Positions 8,402 to 17,557 are shown, numbered from the stretch's first letter. The stretch is DNA of 64,000 nt from Diaphorobacter ruginosibacter (GCF_014395975.1 NZ_CP060714.1:1984001-2048000); one strand, 5' to 3'. Made by a program: numbers and translations. The notes: a model not told the origin generated them from the letters alone.

Positions 8402-9088
8402 TCAGGAAATCCGCCGGAAGTATTCATGCAGGGGCGCGCGGTACGTGGTCGTGCGATTGATCGGAGCGGCAGGATCGGGCCAACCCAGCGCGATGCCGCA
8501 GACGACATGCTGTGTGTCCGGCAGTTCCAGCACGCGGCGCACGGTGCCGGGGTAGGAGGCCAGCGCACCAATCGCGCAACTGCCCAGGCCCATCGCGGAT
8601 GCCGCCAATTGCAGCCCGTGAAGGCTCATTCCCAGATCCATGTAGCCACCTGCTCCGAAGTGTGCGTCGATGGTGACGACCAAAGCGACCGGGGCATCGA
8701 AGAATCGGTAGTTGTTCTCGAACTGGCGTGCCCGTCCATCGGTGTCGCCGCGATCGACACCCAGTGCACCGTACAGTGCCTGCGCCGCGGCCACCTGGCG
8801 CTTGCGCAGGTGCATGGGCATGGGGGTGGGGAAGTAGCCGTAGTCTTCCTGCTGCGGCGCGCCGCCTCGGACATCGTCCAGCAACGCCGCACTCAGCCGT
8901 TCACGGCGAGTGCCCGCGACATGGATGAACCGGCCGGGTTGCAGGTTCGCCCCGCTCGGTGCCGCGCGCGCCGCCTGAAGCAGCGGATGGAGCAGGGCAT
9001 CGGGAACGTCGCGCGGCAGATATCCGCGAATGGAGCGGCGGCTGTGCAGAAAACCCAGGGTGGTGTGTGTGCTGTATTCGTCGGTCAT
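8402..9088 (-). CDS. Nitroreductase-family flavoprotein
   Basis: A 228-residue FMN-dependent oxidoreductase of the nitroreductase superfamily. The N-terminal RRSIRGYLPRDVP and AARAAPSGANLQPGRF segments are the FMN-binding signatures, and residues ~170-190 (MDLGMSLHGLQLAASAMGLG) match the family helix. Members reduce nitro or quinone substrates or, in the BluB branch, rearrange flavin; the substrate here is unknown. The ATG at 9088 overlaps the thiolase stop by four bases, so this is the last gene of the operon that begins with bioM. Its presence with biotin transporters and fatty-acyl enzymes is unusual. Confidence 0.8.
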   Translation of the reverse strand: MTDEYSTHTTLGFLHSRRSIRGYLPRDVPDALLHPLLQAARAAPSGANLQPGRFIHVAGTRRERLSAALLDDVRGGAPQQEDYGYFPTPMPMHLRKRQVAAAQALYGALGVDRGDTDGRARQFENNYRFFDAPVALVVTIDAHFGAGGYMDLGMSLHGLQLAASAMGLGSCAIGALASYPGTVRRVLELPDTQHVVCGIALGWPDPAAPINRTTTYRAPLHEYFRRIS

Positions 9089-10332
9089 GGGGATTCCTGT
9101 GCCTGCTGGCAGGCCACCACGCATGCGGCGCCGATGCCTCCGGCTCCGGCGATCGCAGCCAGCCCGAGGGCGGCTTGACGCCTGGAGGGGCGGGTCTGCG
9201 CAAGCTCCGTCAGCAGCCGGACCAACGCGATGGCGCCTGATGCGCCAATCGGATGCCCGCGCGCGAGGCCGCCACCTCCGGCGTTGATCTGCTGCTGCGC
9301 GAGGCCCAGCGATCTGCAAAAGCTGATGCCCTGCACGGCGAAGGCGTCGTGCAGTTCGACGGCCTGCATGTCGTCCGCTGCCAGTGGCTCGGCCAGCAGG
9401 AGGCGACGGCCCGCCAGTTCCAGCGCCTTGCGGGCCGCCTTGTCGGCGGCGGTCAGGGGCATGGAGGGCGTGGAGCCCACGCTCGTGCCTGCAATCCAGT
9501 GCGCGCGGGTCTGCAGGCCGTGGCGCTCGCATGCTTCGCGCGAGGCCAGCATCACCAGTGCTGCGCCGTCCGCCTTGGCGGAAATGGTGAGTGCGCTCAT
9601 GCCCGGACCGCCCGAGCCTGGGTTGTCGCCACCCGCGCATGCCACCACGGGCATGCGCGCCGCACGCTCGGGCGCGATGCGGCGGGGATAGGTGTCACCG
9701 GCAATGCCGGCGATCGTGACAATCTCGGCGGCTTCGCCGGGCTGCTGCCCGCCTTCACGGGCCTGCAGCGCGCGCTCGTGGCTCATGAGTGCGTAGGCAT
9801 CCAGTTCGGCGCGCGTGATGCCAAGCGCGCTCGCATGCGCGCCTGCGGCGGCAAGGAGATCGGGATCCTGCGCGGGGTCGGGTGCAAAGGCGGGGCGTTC
9901 GAACACCTGTGGCGCTTCGTCCGGGTGCCGCGGCCGCGTCATGCGGATAGGCGCCCGGCTCCAGGCCTCCACGCCGCCCGCGATCACGATGTCGGCCTGG
10001 CCCGACGCGATCATGGCTGCGGCCAGTGTGACCGCGTCGAGGCCGCTGCAGCATTGCGTATCCACGGTCAACGCGGCGCAGTCCTGCGGCAGTCCGGCCG
10101 CGAGGGCGGTCATGCGGGCGGGGTTTCCGCCCGCGCCCAGCGCATTGCCCAGGATGACCGCATCCACCCATGCGGCGTCAGTGCCTGTGCGCTCAAGCAG
10201 CGAGCGCAGCACGGGTGCGGCGATCTCGTGCGGCTGCAACGCATGGAACGCTCCGTCCTTTGCCGCGACCGCACTGCGTGCCCAGCCGGGGATGGGCACG
10301 CAGTGGGAAGGAATGGTGATGGGCGTGTTCAT
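9085..10332 (-). CDS. Thiolase-family acyl-CoA acetyltransferase
   Basis: A 415-residue thiolase, which makes or cleaves 3-ketoacyl-CoA. The nucleophilic Cys lies in VDTQCCSGLDA near residue 94, HDAFAVQG supplies the first active-site His region, GGGLARGHPIGASG the second, and AGAGGIGAACVV the C-terminal Cys. All catalytic positions are therefore present. It overlaps both neighbours by four bases (acyl-CoA synthetase before, nitroreductase after), which indicates translational coupling. In Bacillus a thiolase (YhfS) sits with a bioY gene and an acyl-CoA ligase (YhfT); the same trio occurs here, suggesting an acyl-CoA route tied to biotin or its precursors. Substrate not known. Confidence 0.9.
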   Translation of the reverse strand: MNTPITIPSHCVPIPGWARSAVAAKDGAFHALQPHEIAAPVLRSLLERTGTDAAWVDAVILGNALGAGGNPARMTALAAGLPQDCAALTVDTQCCSGLDAVTLAAAMIASGQADIVIAGGVEAWSRAPIRMTRPRHPDEAPQVFERPAFAPDPAQDPDLLAAAGAHASALGITRAELDAYALMSHERALQAREGGQQPGEAAEIVTIAGIAGDTYPRRIAPERAARMPVVACAGGDNPGSGGPGMSALTISAKADGAALVMLASREACERHGLQTRAHWIAGTSVGSTPSMPLTAADKAARKALELAGRRLLLAEPLAADDMQAVELHDAFAVQGISFCRSLGLAQQQINAGGGGLARGHPIGASGAIALVRLLTELAQTRPSRRQAALGLAAIAGAGGIGAACVVACQQAQESP

Positions 10333-11798
10333 GCGATCCGCTCGATGATGCTTTCGGTGTCATCGGCGCCCGTCGTCGCCGCGCGTACCGCACGGGCAAT
10401 GCGCGGGTGATCGGTCTTGCCGCTCGTGGTCTGTGGCCAGGGGGCGGTGGTGTGCCACCAGTGCCTGGGCAACTTGAAGCCTTCGATGCGCTCGCGCAGC
10501 CATTGCGTCAAGGCTCCGCTTGCGGGCGATGGGGTGGCGTCCTCGCGCCACTCAAGCACGGCATGCAGCTGCATGCCGCGAAGCTCATCGGGGATGCCGA
10601 GCACCGAAGCGCGTGCGATGGCGGGGTGCTCCATCAGCAGGCTTTCAAGCTCTTCGGGAAACAGGTTCTTGCCGCGCGTGACGATCATGCGGCTCTGGCG
10701 GCCGGCCAGATGCAGGAGTCCCGAGGCATCGACATGGCCCATGTCCCGCACCGAGAGCCAGTCGCCGTCGCGGATCACACCGGTACGGTCGATGTCCTCG
10801 CCGACATAGTCGATGAAGAGCATGGGGCTGCGCATGAAGATCAGGCCGTCGCTGCCGTCTCCTGTCATGTCGCCCGTCGTGGAGTCTGTACCTGCGCCTT
10901 GAGGCCTGATCGACAGCTCGACATTGCTGAAGGGGCGGCCCACGGCCTGGGCGGGCGCATTCTCATCGGCATCCATCCAGGCGATGAAGCTGGCCTCGGA
11001 GGCGCCGTAGAACTCCACGATGCGCGCCTTGGGAAACAGCGCCTTGAGCGCAGGAGTGTGCGAGCGCATCCAGCGCGCCCCGCTGATCATGATGAACCGC
11101 ACGCCCCCAATTGGCGGCAGGGCGCGTTGCCGGGCCCATTGCAGCATCAGGAGCAACTGGCTCGGCACGGCGACGAGGCATGGCACATCCTCCTCGCGCA
11201 GCGTATGCAGGCAGCGCAGTGCCGAAAACCGTTCCTGCACGACCGCACCAGCGCCAAACCACAGCGCCTGTATCACGCCGAAGAGAAACAGGGAATGGGA
11301 CATGCGGCCGGGCGAGAGCGTGCGATGGGTCGCTGCCTCGCCGAAGTCCTGCAGGCTGACCCTGAAGCTCTCGGTCCAGGATCGGTGGTGCCGCATGAAT
11401 CCCTTGGGCAGACCCGTGCTGCCGGATGTGAAGCCGGTATAGAACGGGCTTGCCTCGCTCTGCGGCTGCCGCAGGTCGCAGGGCTCGGTGGGCATCCACT
11501 GCGCGGCTCTTGTCCGCACGGCTGCGGGCCACTCGGGGTCGGCGATGGCTGCGCAGCGGCCGCTATGGACGACGGACAGGAATTCGACGACCGTCTCCAG
11601 GCTGGCATCCCCGCTCTGGAGCAGCATCCGGGGCGACCGGCTTGCCGCGATCCGTGCGCTGCGCCGGATGACCTGCTCGTGCAGGTCCGCATAGGTGAGG
11701 GCGGTGCTTTCGTTCTGGAGTGCAATCGCGTGCGGAGTGTGGCTGGCCCAGTGCTCCAGGGGGCTGTGGATATAGGGCCAGGAGGCTGGAGGCATCAT
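10329..11798 (-). CDS. AMP-forming acyl-CoA synthetase
   Basis: A 489-residue member of the ANL superfamily that activates a carboxylic acid to its acyl-adenylate and then the CoA thioester. Motifs in order are the P-loop YTGFTSGSTGLPKG near residue 120, the A5-type YGASEASFIAW near 260, the hinge region SVRDMGHVDASGLLHLAGR near 360, and the catalytic-lysine end TTSGKTDHP near 455. It starts at 11798, overlapping the bioY stop by ATGA. Placement after bioMNY and before a thiolase parallels yhfT of the Bacillus bioY operon. A pimelate-like or medium-chain substrate is a reasonable guess, not shown. Confidence 0.88.
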   Translation of the reverse strand: MMPPASWPYIHSPLEHWASHTPHAIALQNESTALTYADLHEQVIRRSARIAASRSPRMLLQSGDASLETVVEFLSVVHSGRCAAIADPEWPAAVRTRAAQWMPTEPCDLRQPQSEASPFYTGFTSGSTGLPKGFMRHHRSWTESFRVSLQDFGEAATHRTLSPGRMSHSLFLFGVIQALWFGAGAVVQERFSALRCLHTLREEDVPCLVAVPSQLLLMLQWARQRALPPIGGVRFIMISGARWMRSHTPALKALFPKARIVEFYGASEASFIAWMDADENAPAQAVGRPFSNVELSIRPQGAGTDSTTGDMTGDGSDGLIFMRSPMLFIDYVGEDIDRTGVIRDGDWLSVRDMGHVDASGLLHLAGRQSRMIVTRGKNLFPEELESLLMEHPAIARASVLGIPDELRGMQLHAVLEWREDATPSPASGALTQWLRERIEGFKLPRHWWHTTAPWPQTTSGKTDHPRIARAVRAATTGADDTESIIERIA

Positions 11799-12397
11799 GG
11801 CGTGGCCGGCTTGCCGCCGAATGCCCAATCCGGCATGCCGCGTGCCACGGAGTGCGCGATGACGGCGCACATCAGGCACTTGATGAAGTCACCGGGAACG
11901 AAGGCCAGCGTGGCGAGCGTTGCCTGTGGCAGGCTCAGCTTCGCCAGCAGCATCAGTCCCGTCACGCCCATGGCATGCAGCGCGAGCAGGCCGCCGACCA
12001 CGGACGCCGCGAATGCGCTGAGCGCAACGGTGCGCGGGCTCTGGGTGGGGAGGCGGCGCATCAGGAGGCCCGTGATGAACGCAGCCACCGGGTAGCCGAG
12101 CAGATAACCCGCGGAGGGCGCCATGAACACGCCGATGCCGCCACGCCCGCCCGAGAGCAGGGGCAGCCCGGCGGCCACGGCGGCGAGGAACAGCAGCATG
12201 GCCTGCAGCCCGCGGCGCGGCCCGAGGAGCACGCCGGCCAGCATCACGCCCAATGACTGTGCGGTGATCGGCACGCCCATCGGCAGGTCGATCTTCGGGA
12301 TCAGGCCCAGCACGGCCATGAGGGCGGCGAAGAGGGCGACCTGCGCCATGGAGGAGGCACCCTGGCGGTGCACGGAGGGCGTTGTGGGTGGGTTCAT
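11795..12397 (-). CDS. bioY: Biotin transporter substrate-binding (S) component BioY
   Basis: The biotin-specific S-component (200 residues, about six membrane helices) of an energy-coupling-factor (ECF) importer. The family segments PMGVPITAQSLGVMLAGVLLGPRRG and GPSAGYLLGYPVAAF-like (here APSAGYLLGYPVAAF) identify BioY. The start at 12397 (MNPPTT) is preferred to the longer frame because the family N-terminus begins there. It lies 46 bases after bioN and overlaps the acyl-CoA synthetase gene by four bases. BioY captures biotin and docks with BioMN for ATP-driven uptake. Confidence 0.93.
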   Translation of the reverse strand: MNPPTTPSVHRQGASSMAQVALFAALMAVLGLIPKIDLPMGVPITAQSLGVMLAGVLLGPRRGLQAMLLFLAAVAAGLPLLSGGRGGIGVFMAPSAGYLLGYPVAAFITGLLMRRLPTQSPRTVALSAFAASVVGGLLALHAMGVTGLMLLAKLSLPQATLATLAFVPGDFIKCLMCAVIAHSVARGMPDWAFGGKPATP

Positions 12398-12443
12398 GAG
12401 GACGGGCTCCTTGGAGTGTGTGCGAGGGATGGGGTGAAACGCT

Positions 12444-13037
12444 TCAATGGCCCAGTCGCGCCCACAGGGCATCGGCGACGCGGCGGGAGGTTTGCAGCAT
12501 CTGGATCGACAGCGGCGCGATCAGTCGCAGGCCTCCGGCGCGGCCTGTTCGCAGCCGGTAGGCGTCGGCCAGCAATTGCCAGCGGGTGAAAAAGTGTTCG
12601 ACAAAGCGCAGCATCAGCGCCATCTGCAGCGCAATGCGCTCCGGCTCGAAGCCGAACCGGGCGAGGGGGCGCAGGCATCGCTCCAGCACGTCGACGAGAT
12701 CGCCAGGGCGGGTGGTCAGCGTCAGCGCAGCACCCAGCACGCTTGCGCTCATGAGGCGCATGGTGGTGGCGTAGGCAAGCAGGGGTTGGCCCATCAGCAC
12801 GTGGAACGCGGCGACCAGCAATGCAGCGATCAGCGCGGAGACCAGCCACCGCTTCGCACCCCACGCCGCGCGCCGCAGGGAGAGCAGCAAGGCCAGGCAG
12901 GCCGTGCCCGCTGCGCCAAGCCACCCCACAGACGAGGTGGTGAACAGCAAGGTGCCCGCGATGGCCATCACCAGCAGTTTGGCGCCCGCCGGAACGCGGT
13001 GCAGCCAGGTCTCGATGTCACTGTAGAGGCTACCCAT
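12444..13037 (-). CDS. bioN: Biotin ECF transporter T component BioN
   Basis: The transmembrane coupling subunit (197 residues) of the biotin ECF transporter. It has about five hydrophobic segments in the first 130 residues and a C-terminal cytoplasmic part with ALMLRFVEHFF and the ADALWARLG end, corresponding to the Ala-Arg-Gly-like coupling motifs of T components that grip the ATPase. The start is put at 13037 (MGSLYS), giving an 8-base overlap with bioM. Together with bioM and bioY it forms a full BioMNY system. Confidence 0.88.
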   Translation of the reverse strand: MGSLYSDIETWLHRVPAGAKLLVMAIAGTLLFTTSSVGWLGAAGTACLALLLSLRRAAWGAKRWLVSALIAALLVAAFHVLMGQPLLAYATTMRLMSASVLGAALTLTTRPGDLVDVLERCLRPLARFGFEPERIALQMALMLRFVEHFFTRWQLLADAYRLRTGRAGGLRLIAPLSIQMLQTSRRVADALWARLGH

Positions 13038-13800
13038 GGCGCACCCCTGCGGCATGGCTCGTGGCTTTGGTGCCTGCCCGACGTGACGCGATCCGGGTGG
13101 CCACGTCGGCCGCGTAGTGCGCGCAGACCTCCTTGGCCGATCCGTCGGCGCGCACGCGGCCGGCCTCGAGCCAGATCACGCGGTCGAAATCGTGCACATG
13201 TTCGAGGACATGGGTGGAAACGATGATCTGCTGGGGTGCGCTGGCGATGTCATCGGCCAGCGCGGCCTGGCTGGGCAGGTCGAGGCTGGCGAAGGGTTCG
13301 TCAAGCAGCAGTACGCGCGGCCGGGCAGCCAGCAGCGCAAGCCAGCAGACCTGCTGGCGCTGGCCCTGGCTCAGGCTGCCGATGGCGCGGCTGGCCCAAT
13401 CGCCCCGGCCGCGTTCCGCGAGCAGCAGCCGGGCCTGGTCGAGCGCTTCACGCTTGCTCAAACCCGCGGCGCGAAAGGAGAGGGCGATTTCCTCATCGAC
13501 CACGGGGTGGATGATCTGCTCGTCCGGGTTCTGGAACATCAGGCCGACCAGCGCGGCCCGTTCGCGCGAGGCGTGGTGCAGATCGACTCCATGGATCTGC
13601 ACGGTTCCTGTCTGTGGTGTTTCGAGTCCGCACAGCAGACGCAGGAGGCTGGTCTTGCCCGCACCGTTGTCACCGACCAGGCCGATGCGGCGTTCTGTCA
13701 GGGCAAGAGTCAGGTCCTCGAAGACGCGATGGCGCCCGCGCAGCAGCGACACATGCTGTATGTGAACGGTCGGCGTCGTGGCGGTTGTTGCGGTCGGCAT
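13030..13800 (-). CDS. bioM: Biotin ECF transporter ATPase BioM
   Basis: The ATPase (256 residues) of the biotin ECF importer. Walker A is GDNGAGKTS near residue 43, the Q-loop lies in MFQNPDEQII typical of ECF/CbiO ATPases, the signature is SLSQGQRQQ near residue 145, and Walker B is RVLLLDEPFASLD. It is the first gene of the minus-strand operon bioM-bioN-bioY-ligase-thiolase-nitroreductase. The promoter should lie in 13801-14262. No BioR-type operator (TTAT..ATAA palindrome) or other biotin operator was recognised there. Confidence 0.9.
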   Translation of the reverse strand: MPTATTATTPTVHIQHVSLLRGRHRVFEDLTLALTERRIGLVGDNGAGKTSLLRLLCGLETPQTGTVQIHGVDLHHASRERAALVGLMFQNPDEQIIHPVVDEEIALSFRAAGLSKREALDQARLLLAERGRGDWASRAIGSLSQGQRQQVCWLALLAARPRVLLLDEPFASLDLPSQAALADDIASAPQQIIVSTHVLEHVHDFDRVIWLEAGRVRADGSAKEVCAHYAADVATRIASRRAGTKATSHAAGVRHG

Positions 13801-14262
13801 GATGAGGGTTGCGAAATCGGCTCGGGGCGAACGTACAGTGATTCCGTCTGTCGGAAGCTGCGCGGTGTGTTGATATTTTTCATTCTATGGCTCGCAATTT
13901 CGTTTAACTCATCTGGAAACGATGCCTTGCTGAATTTAGTTGCCCCGAAATGCGTGCTTTAACGTCGTTGATTTCGTCGTCAAAATGCATGTGATTTGCG
14001 CGGAGATGCCGGTGTTTTGGGGGTGTTCGGGTGAGTGCTTTTATCAGGTGGGTATCTATCATTTAATTTCTGGCAACGTCGGTCAAAATGTCTTTTTGCC
14101 TCGCCGAGGAAGTGGCGAGAGTCATCGTCATCCCGCGATATCGCACTGATCTGCGCCGAATTGCGAGCTTCGCTATGCTGCCGCCTCGTCCCGGGCCTTT
14201 TCCAGCCGCCGCTGCCCGGCGCCGCTCCCTTTCCCTTTCATCCAACAAAGAAGACAAGTCCC
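13801..14262. other. Divergent promoter region between bioM and the LrgA-like gene
   Basis: No gene is seen in these 462 bases. It is locally A+T-rich at 13865-13960 and 14035-14100, as expected for two divergent promoters. I looked for a biotin operator by eye and did not find one. Confidence 0.45.
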
Positions 14263-14634
14263 GTGCCTGCCCTGATCGTTTCCCTATTGGTTCTCGTGCT
14301 CTGCCAGTTGCTGGGGGAGTGGCTTGTCCGAAGCCTCGGCATTCCCTTGCCCGGAGCACTGATCGGATTGGTGCTGCTCACCGTGGCACTCGTCGTGCTG
14401 GGGCGCGTACCTCAGGCTCTCGGCAAGGTGAGCGGCGGCTTGTTGCGCAACATGATGCTGCTGCTGGCGCCCGCCGTTGTCGGACTGATCGACAACATGG
14501 CACGCGTGCGTGAAGAGTGGTTGCCGTTCCTGGTGGCATGTGTGGCTGGTGCGCTGATCACCCTGGCCGTGACGGGGATCGTGCTGCAGCGTCTGCTCAG
14601 GACGGCTGCGCCGCATGCGGGAGAGCAGGCATGA
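14263..14634 (+). CDS. lrgA: CidA/LrgA-family holin-like membrane protein
   Basis: A 123-residue integral membrane protein with about four hydrophobic segments, beginning at a GTG (14263) preceded by an AGAAGAC purine stretch. The segment LGEWLVRSLGIPLPGALIGL is the hallmark of the CidA/LrgA family. Partners with the LrgB-like protein encoded next, starting inside its stop codon. In other bacteria such pairs affect murein hydrolase export or carry small molecules such as pyruvate or glycolate; the cargo here is unknown. LytTR regulators often control lrgAB, but the one in this window is 39 kb away. Confidence 0.85.
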   Translation: MPALIVSLLVLVLCQLLGEWLVRSLGIPLPGALIGLVLLTVALVVLGRVPQALGKVSGGLLRNMMLLLAPAVVGLIDNMARVREEWLPFLVACVAGALITLAVTGIVLQRLLRTAAPHAGEQA

Positions 14635-15368
14635 TCGCGGCCGACCTGATGGCCGTTCCTGCGCCGTTCTCAAGCTGGGCTTCGTTCGCGCTGGCCGCCG
14701 CGCTCTGGATTGCGGTGACCTGCCTGGCGTATTGGCTGGCGCTGCGATTGAGCCGGCGCATGAAGGGCAATCCGGTATTCGTGCCGGTCGCAACCACATC
14801 GCTCATGGTCATGGCTGTGCTGTGGATCAGCCAGACGCCGTATGCCGTCTACGCCCCCGCCACCAAGCCGTTGAACTGGTGGGTGGGGCCAGCAACGGTG
14901 GCGATCGCGATCCCGCTGTATGGCCAGCTCGAGCGGCTCAAGCGCATCTGGAAGCCGCTGCTGATCGCGCTGTTGATCGGCTCGGTGGTCGCGATGGCGT
15001 CCGCCATCGCCATCGCATGGGCTCTGGGCGGAAGCTGGCAGACCCTGATGTCGCTGATGCCCAAGTCGGCCACCATGCCGATCGCCATGCCCATGTCCGA
15101 GCGCTTCGGCGGCCTGCCTGCATTGGCGGCCGTGGCGGTGGTGATCACGGGGGTGTTCGGAACCGTGATATCGCACCCGCTGCTGCGCCTGCTGAAGGTG
15201 ACCGATCCTGCGGCGCGCGGATTCGCCATCGGCCTTACCGCGCATGCCATCGGCATGGCGCGCGAGCTGCAGGTCAATCCCACGTCGGGCAGCTTTGCGG
15301 CGCTGGCCATGGGCCTGAACGCGATCGCGACGGCCGTGCTGATGCCGCTGGCGCTGGCCTGGGTCTGA
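14631..15368 (+). CDS. lrgB: CidB/LrgB-family membrane protein
   Basis: A 245-residue membrane protein with seven or more hydrophobic segments. The family blocks are visible: WVGPATVAIAIPLYGQL, LMPKSATMPIAMPMSERFGG and GLTAHAIGMARELQ, the last two being the best-conserved LrgB motifs. The ATG overlaps the LrgA stop by four bases, so the pair is translationally coupled. The longer upstream frame is only the shadow of the first gene. The protein is usually required with LrgA for transport or for cell-lysis control. Confidence 0.9.
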   Translation: MIAADLMAVPAPFSSWASFALAAALWIAVTCLAYWLALRLSRRMKGNPVFVPVATTSLMVMAVLWISQTPYAVYAPATKPLNWWVGPATVAIAIPLYGQLERLKRIWKPLLIALLIGSVVAMASAIAIAWALGGSWQTLMSLMPKSATMPIAMPMSERFGGLPALAAVAVVITGVFGTVISHPLLRLLKVTDPAARGFAIGLTAHAIGMARELQVNPTSGSFAALAMGLNAIATAVLMPLALAWV

Positions 15369-15475
15369 GCTCCCCGGGGGCTCTCTTCCTGGAGGTTGCA
15401 CGCGCGGGCCGCGAAAGCCCGACAATAGCGGGTTGATCTCTTCCCCGGGGCGGTACACGCCGCCCGTTCCTGTAC

Positions 15476-16813
15476 ATGTCCTTCCTAGCATCCGGCCTCG
15501 CCCCATCGCTGGCCCAGGCCGCACAATCCCGTGGCCTGATAGCGCCTACCGCCATCCAGCAACAGGCCATTCCTGTGGTGCTGCAGGGGCGCGACCTGCT
15601 GGCATCGGCGCCCACCGGCTCGGGCAAGACGGCGGCCTATGTGCTGCCGCTGCTGCAGGCGTGGATGCTCGGCGATGCAGCGGCACAGCGCGGCGGTGCC
15701 AAGGAGACCCAGGTACTCATCCTCGTGCCCACGCGCGAGCTGGCGGCGCAGGTGGCGGAACTGATCTACGAGGTCGGCGTGTCGCTCGGCAGGCGACCCA
15801 AGGTGGCCGTGCTCACGGGCGGCGTATCGATCAACCCGCAACTGATGGCGCTGCGTGGTGGCGCCGACGTGGTGATCGCCACGCCGGGGCGGCTGCTCGA
15901 TGTGGTGGAGCACAGCCGGCTACGGTTCACGAGCCTGCGCACACTGGTGCTGGACGAGGCCGACCGGCTCATGGACCAGGGCTTTGCCGAGGAACTCGAC
16001 AGGGTGCTCGCTTTGATTCCCGCAACTGCCGGGCGCCAGACGCTGCTGCTGTCGGCGACTTTCCCGCCCGCGGTTCAGTCGCTCGCGGCGAACCTGCTGC
16101 GTCCCGACCATGCACGTGTGGAAATCGCCGACACGCACCAGGAGGACGCGACCATCGAGCAGCGCGCCTATCTTCTCGATACCGACAAGCGCACAGCCTT
16201 GCTGCATGAACTGGTCAAGCAATACCCCGGCCAGCGCATGCTGGTGTTCGTTGCAAGCCGCTACAGCGCGGAGCATGTGGCCAACAAGCTGTATGACCGC
16301 AACATCAATGCCACGGCATTTCACGGCGACCTGAGCCAGGGCGCGCGCCGGCTGGTGCTGGAACAGTTCCAGAACAGCCAGTGGCAGGTGCTGATCACCA
16401 CCGATCTGGCCGCGCGCGGCATCCACGTCGATGCGCTGCCGCTGGTCGTGAACTATGACCTGCCGCGCTCACCCACCGATTACACCCACCGCATCGGCCG
16501 CACGGGTCGTGCGGGCCTGAGCGGCGTGGCGATCAGCTTCGTCACGCCTGCCACCGAGGCGCACTGGCGGCTGATTGCCAAGCGCAACGCGCTCGACGTG
16601 CAGCTGCAGACGCTGCCGCAGTATCCCGTGACCGAGTCGGCACCCGAGCGCCAACCCCATGAGGATGGCAACAACGGCGGTGTGAAGGGCAAGCGCATGA
16701 GCAAGAAGGACAAGCTGCGCGCGGCGCGGGCGGCAGAGGAGGAGCAGGCGGAGGGCGGAGCACGGAAGGCCGAAGGTGATTCCAGCAAGGATTTCAGAAC
16801 GCGGGGCCGTTGA
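15476..16813 (+). CDS. rhlE: DEAD-box ATP-dependent RNA helicase, RhlE type
   Basis: A 445-residue RNA helicase. All motifs are present: Q-motif PTAIQQQAIP near residue 25, Walker A ASAPTGSGKT near 43, PTRELAAQV, TPGRLLD, the DEAD box as VLDEADRLMD near 160, SAT in LLLSATFP, and the C-terminal YTHRIGRTGRAG near 340. After residue 395 comes a charged, lysine-rich tail that probably binds RNA. It acts on structured RNA, typically in ribosome assembly or the degradosome. It stands alone and is followed by a strong bidirectional terminator shared with azoR. Confidence 0.93.
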   Translation: MSFLASGLAPSLAQAAQSRGLIAPTAIQQQAIPVVLQGRDLLASAPTGSGKTAAYVLPLLQAWMLGDAAAQRGGAKETQVLILVPTRELAAQVAELIYEVGVSLGRRPKVAVLTGGVSINPQLMALRGGADVVIATPGRLLDVVEHSRLRFTSLRTLVLDEADRLMDQGFAEELDRVLALIPATAGRQTLLLSATFPPAVQSLAANLLRPDHARVEIADTHQEDATIEQRAYLLDTDKRTALLHELVKQYPGQRMLVFVASRYSAEHVANKLYDRNINATAFHGDLSQGARRLVLEQFQNSQWQVLITTDLAARGIHVDALPLVVNYDLPRSPTDYTHRIGRTGRAGLSGVAISFVTPATEAHWRLIAKRNALDVQLQTLPQYPVTESAPERQPHEDGNNGGVKGKRMSKKDKLRAARAAEEEQAEGGARKAEGDSSKDFRTRGR

Positions 16814-16842
16814 TGCCCTGACGTGGCGATGCCCCATGCAAC

Positions 16843-16872
16843 GACAAAGGCCGGATTGCTCCGGCCTTTGTC
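16843..16872. terminator. Bidirectional terminator between rhlE and azoR
   Basis: A perfect 12-bp stem, GACAAAGGCCGG pairing with CCGGCCTTTGTC, with a 6-base loop. It lies 30 bases after the helicase stop and 29 bases beyond the end of azoR on the other strand, so it can end both convergent transcripts. Confidence 0.85.
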
Positions 16873-16900
16873 ATTTCTATACGGCGCTGCGCGTAGGGTG

Positions 16901-17557
16901 TCAGGCTGCTTCGGCGAGCTCGGCCTGTTCCTCGTTGGCGCTGCTTGCCTGCACGGCGCCTTCGATGTCCTTGACCGCGCTGGCCAGCCCTGCAGCCTTG
17001 GCTTCTGGGCCCATGCCGATGCCTTCGGCGCGCACGAAGCGCACGTCGGTGATGCCGAAGAAGCCGAACATCACCTTCAGGTAGCTTTCCTGGTGTTCCA
17101 TGGCCTGGCCCTGCTCGCTGGTGGAGTAGAAGCCGCCGCGGGTCGAGGCGACGATCACCGTCTTGCCCTTGGCCAGGCCTTCAGGGCCGGATGCGGTGTA
17201 GCGGAAGGTGCGGCCGGGCTGGGCGAGGCGGTCGAGCCAGGCCTTGAGCTGCGTGGGAATGGTGAAGTTGTAGAACGGAGCACCGACCACGATCACGTCG
17301 GATGCCAGGAACTGGCTCACCAGGCGTTCCGAAACAGCGTTCTCGCGCAACTGGGCTTCGCTCAGGCCGTCTGTCTGGCCGGTGCGGGGCGCCAATGCGT
17401 CAGCCGTGAAGTGCGCGGGAGCATCGGTCAGCAGGTCGAGGCGGGCTACCTGGGTGCCAGGGTTGCGGGCCACCCAGGCGTCCACGATCTGACGGGTGAG
17501 CTGGCGCGAAACGGAGTGTTCGCCGGTGATGGAGGAGTCGATGTGAAGCAGTTGCAT
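16901..17557 (-). CDS. azoR: FMN-dependent NADH-azoreductase
   Basis: A 218-residue flavodoxin-fold quinone/azo reductase. The N-terminal LLHIDSSITGEHSVSRQL binds FMN phosphate, GAPFYNFTIPTQLKAWLDR near residue 95 is the signature of AzoR, and STRGGFYS near 145 is the second flavin contact. The enzyme reduces quinones or azo bonds with NADH by two electrons. I use the ATG at 17557; a TTG two codons upstream is also in frame. A LysR-type regulator is divergent 155 bases away and most likely controls it. Confidence 0.93.
   Translation of the reverse strand: MQLLHIDSSITGEHSVSRQLTRQIVDAWVARNPGTQVARLDLLTDAPAHFTADALAPRTGQTDGLSEAQLRENAVSERLVSQFLASDVIVVGAPFYNFTIPTQLKAWLDRLAQPGRTFRYTASGPEGLAKGKTVIVASTRGGFYSTSEQGQAMEHQESYLKVMFGFFGITDVRFVRAEGIGMGPEAKAAGLASAVKDIEGAVQASSANEEQAELAEAA

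Noticed and set aside
13801..14262. BirA or BioR operator before bioM
   Set aside because: No TTAT..ATAA or long biotin palindrome was found by eye in the gap.
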